Positions 43,141 through 52,736 of a stretch of DNA of 64,000 nt are shown piece by piece. This DNA is from Heligmosomoides polygyrus polygyrus (lineage: Eukaryota > Nematoda > Chromadorea > Rhabditida > Heligmosomidae): positions 91,770,728-91,834,727 of the forward strand of contig OX377204.1 of assembly GCA_947396885.1 (NCBI GenBank), given 5' to 3'. The first letter of the stretch is position 1; the number at the start of each line of letters is the position of its first letter. The notes under the pieces were generated by a model. That model worked only from the letters and a program-made list of their open reading frames with translations. It made no database searches and was not told the origin of the DNA. A program made the position numbers and the translations under genes.

Positions 43141-45249
43141 AAGGAATGCAATGTGGCTATATTTAACTAGTACAGACTAGTTTTGAAGATGGTCTACAAC
43201 CACCACATTGTAGATCATTTGATACCGAACAAGAGTAGAAAGTTCTGGAACCTTCACAAAATCTGCTCAAGATTTTCTGATCCAACTAATAGACTAATTC
43301 CAGAGCTGATTGGTATCAAACATTTCGTATACCTTCTATACTTTTTCCTGCAATTATGAGAATGAACGGAAAGCTTCCTTTTCAAATTTTTTCAAATTTT
43401 CATTTCAAAATATCAAAACTTCGTTAGATGGGGACCGTTTCAATTATTATGAATACTGTCGAATCTCTCACCGCTGCCAATAAAACTCCATAGTAAAAGT
43501 CGTCAAGTTAACAACTGGAGAGTTAGAGCTCATCCTCTTGTACACATTGAGAAACTGTTCCAAGAAACACAATAAAATAACGCTGTGAAAGTCAAATACA
43601 ATACACACATAGACATCACAAGCAATCAAAAATAACTTTCTACTCCAAACCCTAAGGGTACAGTTCCTGTGTCGAAGAATCATTTCAACCTTTATTGATA
43701 TGAAAATAACATATAACAATTTCATACAGATGAGAGCGAAGTTGGTGGTTGTAGGAAGACAAAGCACGCAATCTGAAAATGAGCTCATGAAAAGACAGGT
43801 ATTCAATGATATAATGAAGGCGAAAGCATAATAAATGTCCTCATTCTTCTGTCCATGTGCATAGTGGAACGATGGGTTCTTTTCGTAGCGTTATTTTTAA
43901 TTCATTCACGCTGCGCTAGACGGATTAGTAAGTCAGATCTGATAGTCTCCTAGGCAGCTCTGAATTTTTTCATACGTTCTGTCGTTTCTTTCCTCACTAA
44001 TTTTGGATCCCTATGCCTGCTGCTTTCACCTATTAGCTTTGGCAGTATTCATAACCTTTTAACAAAGGATTTATTAATTTATTTTAATACCGACTAGTTT
44101 TCTATGCACCTACGTGGTTTAGTGTTTTTTAAATGTTTTGTTCATTAATGTACTTCGTATCTATCTTCTTATCTAGATATACCACTTCAAGTGCGGTTAG
44201 TCCTCTTCAGTTCCTGTGGAAGCATCGCTGTGAGGTAACTTAATGTATCAATTGCTCGCCTTGGTACGAACCTATGTACATACATAGGTTCGGACTCCTG
44301 AGTGTTCCCTCTTTGTCAAGGATGCTCGAAACTGCCTTCCACAGCCCAGGAAGTCACTCCATAGTTATACTGAATGCCAACGCCTGCACTTTTGATGCCG
44401 ACATAAATTTCTATTGATTTTAATCAACCTCATTTAAAACAACTCGACATAATATTATGCTCCGCTATGCTTTCGTTTTTTTTTTCTGAGAAATATTCTT
44501 TTAGTCCTTTGCACTGAGTGTTCTGAACAATCTGAAAAGACATTTCCCCATTCATTTGCTGTTCATAGTGTTATCCAATGTGGCTCATGATTTCGTTGGT
44601 GCTGTTCTTTTTGAGCTAAGCATTGCTATTTGATCGACACTATGTTTTCGTTTGTTTGGTTTCCATGGCGCACTTTTAGTTCAGCAATAAATAAATAGAT
44701 AATGAATAAATAAATAAATAAATAAAAGGTATAAAGGTCGCCGTCAATCCATATCTTCGCAAGGATGGGCCATATATATTTCCCAAAAATCTGACTTGCT
44801 GTGCTCAGTTTGTGCAATGAACTACAAAGATTATGAAGGGCTCGATAATTTACCGTTCGATACTGTGTTAAGTTGTATTCATGAAGCATTTCTGCGGTAC
44901 CGTGGAGGAACCCTGAGAGAGTTACTACCAAAATATATTACTGTAATTTACTGTAATTTAAAAAAACGCATTTTATTGGACGGTGGCCAGGCCTTCATTG
45001 TTTTCCATTCAAATGTAGCAGAGAACTAAACTCCACCCAAAGAAGTACACCACGCCCACCTCTAGAATCTGCGCGACCCAAAGCACTTCAAGACAGTGGG
45101 AGACTTACACAACTGAATAGCAGAAAGATGTCGACTATTAGTAGTGCCGTTGAAACGGGAAATTTTTCTCATCCACAACGACAAGAAAAAAATCAACGCT
45201 GCGAACAATTGGAAGCCACAGCGTCGCTTACTGATTGATATCTCTTTAG
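43141..45249. other. AT-rich intergenic sequence, nothing recognised
   Basis: No coding motif, SINE or clear TIR element was found. A minus-strand frame at 43468-43806 is hydrophobic but has no family signature. Confidence 0.5.
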
Positions 45250-45412
45250 AATGCGCCATGCACTCTACTTCTATAATGTTCTATCATAGAACTTAATTCG
45301 AATCGCATTTGGCCAATAAATGGCTGCCCATGGCCAGCCGATGAGCAAGTGCCTTCACCTCCGCATCCATGTCTCGCGGCAATTCATCGACCCCGCAGGG
45401 ATTGAAGGTCAA
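45250..45412 (-). mobile_element. SINE-A, degenerate tail half
   Basis: Recognisable blocks are GCGCCATGCACTCTACTTCT, CCAGCCGATGAGCAAGTG and TTCATCGACCCCGCAGGGA. A G tract at 45421-45432 marks the break. Confidence 0.6.
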
Positions 45413-45987
45413 GTTCTCATGGGGGGGGGGGGGTGGGGACGGGGAGGAGATCCAGACTCTTCCTGGAGTGCTTATGGGAGTTGGAGCCCTCCTATTGCGC
45501 ACTTTATGTAAACCATGGAAGAAGTCGGTTTCGCTAATTTTCAAAACGCCAGCCCTAGCTGCAGAGTTTTTGCGGTGAACTGTGTTTTTTGTATTTTATT
45601 TTTGTATTTTTATTTTTTGTGATTTTACATCACTTTTGGTTCAATAAATTCTATTTTCGGCTTTTCTTGATATTTAAAAAGCCAGCTTTTGCTGTAACTT
45701 TTTACCTTCTCATTTTCTCATAACGTTTTGAATAAAAAATGTTCTATATTCTGCCAGTGGAGATCGAAATGAGACTTTATCCCATGATGTGGTAAACACT
45801 TACAACAACAATATTTTTTCGTAGTTTGATCTCTTGGTCAATGAATCCTGGAAGGTAAGTAATAGAAGACAAGGAAAATACAGACACCCTAGATGGAATA
45901 ACAATGTTATCCGAAAATAGATGAATGTTGCTTCAGAAGCCGACTAAAGCTTTTTGCTTTCATCACAGCTTCATTATGGGGGAAATC

Positions 45988-46892
45988 TACAATTTTCATT
46001 TCAAGTTTTACACTCTTCTAAGCAAGCCTAAGGTGCTTGAAATCCTTGTGCACCATCTTCGAAAACAAAATGAGCTTTTGCCCCATTCAAATATGGGCCC
46101 TCCAGGAAGCTCAAATTTTCTATTAGAGTAATGTTTAATCAGACTTCTTTCAATTTTTAAAAATTCAAGTTAAATAATTCAAGTAATCTATAATTCGAAT
46201 AATTTAATATTCAACATTTAAACACATCTGCTCAAATACCTGTTTGAAATTTTGAAAATTTTTATGTTCAAGCACAAATAACTAATTAAATTTTTGTTTA
46301 AACGCAGAAAAACAGCAATCAGCTAGTGTACTAGAAGAAGTATTAAAAATATGAAAATAAAAGAAGAGATTGCGCACCGCACTCGACTAGATTGCTGGCA
46401 AAAATTCTGTTTGCGTACGGTAACAAAATGTAAACGACACAGCAGCAGGTATAAACAGCGCATTTGTCTTCGCGTCGTTGCTTCGAGACAGTAGCATTTG
46501 TACTCAAATAATAATATTAATAATACCAATCAAATAAAAATAGCGACGGTTAACTGCACGACGCGATCTGTTCTTTTATCACACTAAATGAATGCTGCCT
46601 TCCCACGTTTTTAAAGATTTTCAACTCATTAATTTCCTTGCAAAATTAAAATTTTATAAGTTTTCAAGCAGTGTGCTTACTTATTGGGGCAGGTCAATTA
46701 AATTATGTATTTCAAAGAAAGCCATACTAAATTTTTCTATTTTAATCGTCTTGAAAAGTCTCTGTTTTAATATAAAATAAGCAGGTACTGATTGGCGCGG
46801 TTTGATTTCAAAAGCGTTACGGTTGCTTAGAAGAGTATCCAAGTTGACTTGAAAACTGCCCAATTTGATTTTAAAATTGTCCACTTTCATGG
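45988..46892. mobile_element. AT-rich foldback element, diverged copy
   Basis: A left arm with ACACTCTTCTAAGCAAGCCTA and a right arm with GCTTAGAAGAGTATCCAAG mirror each other. The central block AATAAAAATAGCGACGG and CACGACGCGATCTG are family markers. Confidence 0.65.
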
Positions 46893-48017
46893 CATAGCTT
46901 TCTATATCTATTAATAACGGTTGGCGAACGAATGAACTATATCGATTAGGGTTAATCGATATTGTTTAGTTACATATTGCGAGGAATGTCCATCGACCAT
47001 CATATTGCCGCGATTCGCACTTTGAATGGTTAATTCTGCAGCGATCAATAATTTCCATAAAGATGGGTACCCTTACCTCTGCCACATTGCCTCTGTAGCG
47101 GACGGATAGACAAACAGACAAACAGACATGAACAGACAGGCAGACAAACGGACAAACAGACAGAGGGACTAACAAATTAGCTGCTTTATTTTTCTATTTT
47201 TTCTATGCGTGGAAATCCACACAAAAAATAGAAAAAAAACAAAATATGAATGTTAAAAATCGGAAGAGGACGAATGAAACGCATATTGTTACGCATATGT
47301 TAGGTGCACACGACAGACAACAGCAACAGTAGGAAGTAAACTATGAAGGAACATCCTGGAGATACCTGTCAACAAGTTGTTTGTATTGCCTTAACGATTT
47401 TGGTGAGATTTTTTTCTTCGAAAATTTTTGAAAGTCGGGTCCAGCTTGGTTGGTGAAAAATATCGACCTTATATTACTTCTGCCTTTTGGAATTTGGATC
47501 TTCATCTGATCAACTCTGCTATTTCAGCAAGATAGTGAACAAAATTCCTGATAAGGAACATCCAATTTATCACTGATTTGCTTATAGATTGTGATTAGAT
47601 CATATTTTTTTCTATGAACTTTACATTATATTTGGACTCCAACAATTTTCGTGCCACATATTTTGGAGGAAAGCACATGCCACCTAAATGCTTACCGAAT
47701 GCTGAAGAATGCAAATGCCAAGCATTCATTAGTAATTTTTTCACGTTTTAGCATAAAAGTGCAATACGCACCGAATCCTAAAGAAGGTGATCCACGTAAA
47801 AGTACACTCAATTGATTAACAACAGTCCATTATTGAGTCTAAATTTCATCTTCTTTCTTGGAAGGGGACATGTGTAGAACTTTCATTTTTAAAGGTTTGC
47901 ATCTAACGTTACCTGTGAGGAACAAATCTGCCTTAAACAACGCTGTAGAGAATGAAAACGTTGATATTGTAGCACAATCATATGCAAAGGCAGGATGCCT
48001 GGCACGACTATGGGAGC
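46893..48017. other. AT-rich intergenic sequence with a minisatellite
   Basis: Only the ACAGACAA-type tract and a short ATCGAT palindrome near 46940 stand out. Confidence 0.5.
47098..47167. repeat. Imperfect (ACAGACAA)n minisatellite
   Basis: Repeated GACAGACAAACA-type units over about 70 bp. Confidence 0.85.
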
Positions 48018-48318
48018 AATAAAGGATAAAGGATAAAGGACGGCGTTACTCAGTCCCTTCTGGGATGCGCCAGCGCATTCTACTTCTACGGGATGTCGTG
48101 GAGGCGACATGAATGCGTATTTGGCCATACAAAGACTTGCGGTGGCCAGCCGATGAACAAGTCAGCGCTTTATCCTTCCCAGACAAGTCTGGTACCAATT
48201 CACCGACCCCGGAGGGATGGAAGGCTTGGTTGGCCTGGGTGGGAAATCCGAACCAGGAACCTGGTATCGGGTGCACGCGACAATCGCGCCTCCTCCGACT
48301 GCGCTACACGCGCCCATA
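48018..48318 (-). mobile_element. tRNA-derived SINE-A, well preserved
   Basis: Two GGATAAA units of tail at the left, the full body, and the head CTCCGACTGCGCTACACGCG with its B box (as GGAAATCCGAACCAGG) on the minus strand. Confidence 0.87.
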
Positions 48319-48983
48319 GGAGCAATAGAAGCGCTTAATTCATTTCTGACCGTCACGCAAAATTTTGAAATTGGATGCACAAGTTGTATGGTTGTAATAA
48401 TCCGTTCTCTTCTAGAAAAACTCCGAACACGTTCAGCAATGTGACAGATCCTTTGTTCATATAAATTTCTGTACCAGTTTCATGCTAAACTGGACACTTT
48501 TCAGAGTCAATTACACACTTTTGAAATCAGAGTGAAAATCTTTCAAACCAAAAGGAACGCCTTCCAAATTCGCCCCGGAATCGTGCGTATAGAAGGGGGT
48601 CGTAGGTTAAGCGCATTCTATAGTTTCAAGGGCAAGATGTCTTTATTGTAAAACGTTCTTTCTAAGCTTGTCTTCCTTTCTTAAGGCTTTTACTAATTAC
48701 CAAATGCTGGACTACTCTTCGGCAGGGTGAACACTTGCCCTCACTAGATGCTCGAAAGCCTTGGCGGATCACTTCTTGCTGGTCTAAAAAACCATGTCGT
48801 AATTCCTTCCTCATTTCTTTTCTTTTTTTTCTCTTTGCTGTCTTTGGAGTTTGCTCATGAGTTTTTCAGTTCATTAGTATTTTGTCTTTGCTTGTCACAC
48901 TTTCTAACGATTGCTTTTTTTAATGCTTGGTATTGGCGCACTTTATGTGCTTTGAATAATAAATAAATAAATAAATAAATCAC

Positions 48984-49718
48984 CTGTATCACCTTTCGTC
49001 CCGTTGATCATCGACTTGCTCGAGCGGGCGCCAGCAGCGTCTACATTCGTCCCTGTCGCGTGCCAGAGTGGTCCAATGGATCCTCCTCGCTCGAGGGACA
49101 CGAAGAGCGTCATATCGGTCGTTCAGGGCTTTCACGAAGAAGTCCGACCAACGCATTGGTGGGCGTCCCGGTGTTCTCTTGACATCCCGTGGTATCCAGT
49201 CGGTAACGGCTCTCGTCCAGCGGGTGTCTGCGAAGCGCATTACGTGGCCGGCCCACCTAATTTTCGACGACTTGGCCCATGCGACAGCGTCTCTGATCTT
49301 CGAACGTCGGCGAAGCTCGGAACTCCGGAGGCCTTCTCTCACTTGCGTGAGTCGTGTCACTCCGAGCATCGTCCTCTCGATTCCACGCTGCGCGACGCTG
49401 ATCGCGTGTTCATCCTGCTTTCGTATAACCCAGGTCTCTGAGGCGTATGTTAGGGCAGGAAGAACAGTGGAGTCGAATAGGTGGGCACGGAGTCGGACGT
49501 TCTTCGTTTTCTTCACGACTTCTTCGACGCTCTTGAAAGCTCCCCAAGCCGCTCGTTTCCTCCTGCTCAGCTCTGGTGCTAGGTCGTTGGCCATGTTGAC
49601 TTCGCGACCCAGATACACATAGCTGGAGCATTCGGAGATGTTCGTTCCGTTGAGCGAGAATGGGGTATCAGAAACCCATCCGTTCTTCATGAACATCGTC
49701 TCACGTCTCATCGTCCAC
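48984..49718 (-). mobile_element. RTE-like LINE 3' fragment (family A), minus strand
   Basis: An open frame (from MRRETMFMKNGWVSD) is nearly identical to the plus-strand copy at 4877 over its whole length. The 3' end GGTGATACAGGTG is followed by an (ATTT)n tail on its own strand. Its 5' break abuts a strong hairpin and a plus-oriented RTE 5' end. Confidence 0.85.
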
Positions 49719-49768
49719 GGATCTCCCTCGATAGAGAGCCTTCGGGCTCTCTTGTTAAGAGGGATCTC
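49719..49768. repeat. Nested hairpin with TTCG loop at an RTE head-to-head junction
   Basis: Inner stem AGAGAGCC / GGCTCTCT closes a TTCG loop. An outer stem GATCTCCCTC / GAGGGATCTC surrounds it. It lies exactly between a minus-strand RTE 3' half and a plus-strand RTE 5' half. Confidence 0.75.
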
Positions 49769-50404
49769 GGGCCGCTTGTCGCAGGGCCACGTGGCGCGTC
49801 CCGGGTGGTGGATAGGGGAATTAAACGCGAACCAAATGCGACCGTGTACTGCCCAGAGACGCAGGTGGGATGTAGGGGATGGACTCCTTGCTCCTGCTGT
49901 GTCGGGTCGACGCGTTCCTTGTGCGTGGGAGCGGCATGTTCGTGCACTGAGTGCGTGGATGTGTCCGTGACTGTGCGGATTGTAACTGTGTCGGCCCGGC
50001 CAAAAGCTTGCACTCGGTAGACTGGGAGTACATGTAAGGCGATTCGAGGCCGCCTTAAGTCTCGCCCCGTCCCTTCGGGCAGTCTGGCTGGCTGCCCGGA
50101 GTACCCCGCCCGCACGACAGAGCCTGACTAGCTACCCGTGTTGTATTCCAGTCAAACACAGCAGCACTAAAGGGCCTCATTCTCCTGACCCCGAAAGAGC
50201 CCCCATTTCTGCAGCGATGGGAAGGACGAGTACGGAGAGGCTGCTAAAATCTCAGGGCCTAACCAGGCTGCGCAAACTGAGAAGGACTAGGATGACGATC
50301 TGCACTTACAACGCCCGCACGCTTGCGTCGGAAGCATCCGTCGAGGACCTGATGATGCAAGCCAGGAAGATCAAGTACGACGTCATCGGACTGACCGAGA
50401 CGAG
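49769..50404 (+). mobile_element. RTE 5' end: leader and start of the endonuclease, joined to (AAAT)n
   Basis: About 450 bp of GC-rich leader precedes a frame starting MGRTSTERLLKSQGLTRLRK, then MTICTYNARTLASEASVEDL and DVIGLTETR. This is the start of the AP-type endonuclease with its Asn (YNAR) and Glu (LTETR) active-site residues. The coding region stops abruptly in an AAAT microsatellite, so everything from the endonuclease core to the RT is missing. Confidence 0.75.
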
Positions 50405-50407
50405 AAA

Positions 50408-50438
<31 letters not shown>

Positions 50439-50440
50439 AG
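50402..50440. repeat. (AAAT)n microsatellite at the end of an RTE 5' fragment
   Basis: About nine AAAT units follow the truncated endonuclease frame without a gap. Similar short tracts lie at 44693-44730 and 48956-48982. Confidence 0.95.
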
Positions 50441-50485
50441 CTAAGCTTTCAACTCATTTTATTTGAAAATAAACGAAAGGCAATG

Positions 50486-50572
50486 ATGTTTGGTTGCGAT
50501 CAAAACTCGTGCCTCAGACAGGACTCGAACCCGTACCCGTGATGACCGCACAGGATGCTTGAGCTACCTGCA
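50486..50572 (-). mobile_element. tRNA-related SINE-B, diverged
   Basis: Minus strand: GTACGGGTTCGAGTCCTGTC and the tail GAGTTTTGATCGCAACC; the 5' part is strongly changed. Confidence 0.62.
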
Positions 50573-50875
50573 TTCTTTATTTGAACGGAACAATCTAACA
50601 TTTTAATCTAAGAAATCATCCAATGAAGAAATTCTCGAACCAAGAGAACACTGTGAGACCTATAATTCATCTGCAACTAAAAATACAGTGTCGAAATTTT
50701 TTCGAAAGTTGATTCATTTTTACTGCAAAAATAGTCTTAAAGCTTAAAACTTCCTAAACTGCTTAAAACCTTAATTATTTTGAATCATTAATGTCTTGGT
50801 ACGTTTTGAGAAGAGGTCGCGCCATGTACACGTCTAACGCATCGAGCAAATTAACGCAAAACACGCATATATCCT

Positions 50876-51056
50876 GAGCCAGAATCACCAAAGGTATCAC
50901 CTCACCGCGGATTCACCATATCGGCATATGCAGTAACCGACACGGAGAGTTTGATTCCAAATTTTCCGCACCGCATGTTGAGGAGTCGCGGTGTCAGTAG
51001 GCATGCCGGTACTTTTCATCGTTACCGGGCGGTAAGCGGTTGATGAATCTGGCCCC
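50876..51056. mobile_element. Palindromic MITE, diverged copy of the same family
   Basis: The right tip GGTAAGCGGTTGATGAATCTGG and GAGCCAGAATCACC on the left match the family ends; the centre is different. Confidence 0.6.
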
Positions 51057-51123
51057 AGGGTGACGTGTTGGTCGAGTGCGTGTGGTGACCCCAGCTTGTA
51101 GTACGTAAAAAATAAGAAATCAA

Positions 51124-51551
51124 GGATCTGTCCTAGTCCGGAGGGGGGGCCCATAACTAAAAGGTAGGTAACAAAACGAATTGAGACTTACCGAGCGGCG
51201 CCTAGGGAAAAAGTAGGAACATAAAATAAACCAGAAACGAACAAACAAACAAAAAGAAATAAAAAATCGCCGCGTGACACCGTAAAGCGTCTCGGCGGGC
51301 AAAGAACTACGGAATAGAGGCATGCCGCGTGCTGACCGCCGCTTGACATCTTATAACCAGGAACCATGGTGAAGAGGGCAGACAACTTTGCCGGCTTACA
51401 ACCGTAACAAATGTAATTTTTCGTCTTTTTCTTTGTGACTTTTCTTGTATAGGGTCCTATTTGTTCTGTACGAGCCGCTCGGTAAGTCTCAAGTGGAGTT
51501 GTCATATATAATACTTTTTAGTTATGTGGCCCCCCGGACTAGGATAGATCC
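51124..51551. mobile_element. hAT-like non-autonomous element, copy 3
   Basis: The ends are GGATCTGTCCTAGTCCGG and its mirror. The flanks GAAATCAA and GAAATTAA give a 7-of-8 target duplication. The interior keeps the same blocks (GCATGCCGCGTGCTGACC, CTTTGCCGGCTTACAACC). Confidence 0.82.
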
Positions 51552-51894
51552 GAAATTAAATATGAGATAAGATAGACACATAGATAAGACATTGCCTTCT
51601 TTTGTGCTTTCAAATGAGCTACTAACTACCATTGTTTCTAAGAACAGAAAATCTTTTTCAGACGTCAACCAGTATGATAATGTTTTTAGGCAAATTAAAT
51701 AGAAATATTGAAAAAAGAGCATGGTATATTTTTCAACCCGAAAATTCGTTTTGAGTCCCTTAGAGAGTGCTCAGTTTAGTTATATCAAGTTCGTTATATC
51801 TTTAAAAAATGTCCTTGATTTCAAACGTGTCCAATTTGCTTCGAAAATGACCTAACTAACGTTAGAAAACGCCAAAAACAACGCACAAGCTAAA

Positions 51895-52165
51895 AAAGAT
51901 GAAAGACGATGTCAATCAGTTTTTTCTGGGATGCGCCATGCATTCTAACTTCAACGGAATGTCATGGAAGAAACTTAAACTAAATTATGCCTATAAAAGG
52001 AAATGCGGTGATGGCTGATGGACAAGTCAGAGCTGTATCCTTTCAAGACAAGTCCGGTACAAATTCGCCAACCCCGGAGGAACGGAAGGCATGGTCGGGG
52101 ACTCGAACCTGCAATCGGGTCACGCGACAGTCGGCGCCTTCTTCGACTGCGCTACTGTGCGCCGG
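51895..52165 (-). mobile_element. tRNA-derived SINE-A, diverged
   Basis: GGGATGCGCCATGCATTCTA, GACAAGTCCGGTACAAATTC and a head ending TCGACTGCGCTACTGTGCGC. Internal deletions are present. It lies just downstream of the ground-like gene. Confidence 0.72.
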
Positions 52166-52541
52166 CATTTTGAATCCAGGAGCAAAGATAGCATTCCAAC
52201 AAATTTCGCCCCGAAGCACTTTGATATCCGAGCTTTCTAAGAGTGTCTTTAATTAGGAAATGTAAGACTTTTGCTTTTTCTTTTCTCCTTCTATTTCCTT
52301 TTCTTTTTTCTTCTCTTTCTGTCAACTTGATATACCCATCTGCCGCCCGCTACACATGCATTTTAACGTCTAAACCTTCTTGGTATTGAAATGACTTAAT
52401 TTTTTGGTCAGAAGATTTTTGCCACCGTAGCGTTTATCGGGCCGTTTTTTCAATATGAGAATGTCTTACAAGACTAACTTTCTGCGGCAAATCTTGAGAG
52501 CATCACCAATTCTTGAATTCTCTCCAAGGCTACGGTTTGGC

Positions 52542-52736
52542 TCATGTTCCTGTGCGGTTTTTCCATTGAAATTCACAAGGATTCACCTGGTCTTTCGTTC
52601 CGTCGCAGTATTTCTGCGAGCTGATCACGAACGAGAATTCACACGGACTGCATATCACGTCAAACGTGCCGCCGAACTCCACCTCAGCCGCCTTCTGAAT
52701 CGCTCGTTTCGACAACTGCGCCGTTTTTCCAATGTT
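52542..52736 (-). CDS. Terminal exon of the ground-like gene: core of the ground-like domain
   Basis: After a CTTCTTCAG acceptor the exon encodes [20 protein letters not shown], then CS and a KYC block, the diagnostic core of the ground-like domain. Reading through GTGAAT adds 14 residues with a cysteine before TGA at 52542. Alternatively the exon ends at 52587 and a further exon, which I could not find, supplies the usual VTC-type ending. Confidence 0.8.
   Translation of the reverse strand, partial: NIGKTAQLSKRAIQKAAEVEFGGTFDVICSPCEFSFVISSQKYCDGTKDQVNPCEFQWKNRTGT

Noticed and set aside
43468..43806. Hydrophobic minus-strand frame of 112 residues
   Set aside because: No transmembrane-receptor motif or splice sites were recognised; AT-rich DNA easily gives hydrophobic frames.
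46966..47175. Frame with repeated LSVCLSV-type residues
   Set aside because: It is a translation of an ACAGACAA minisatellite.
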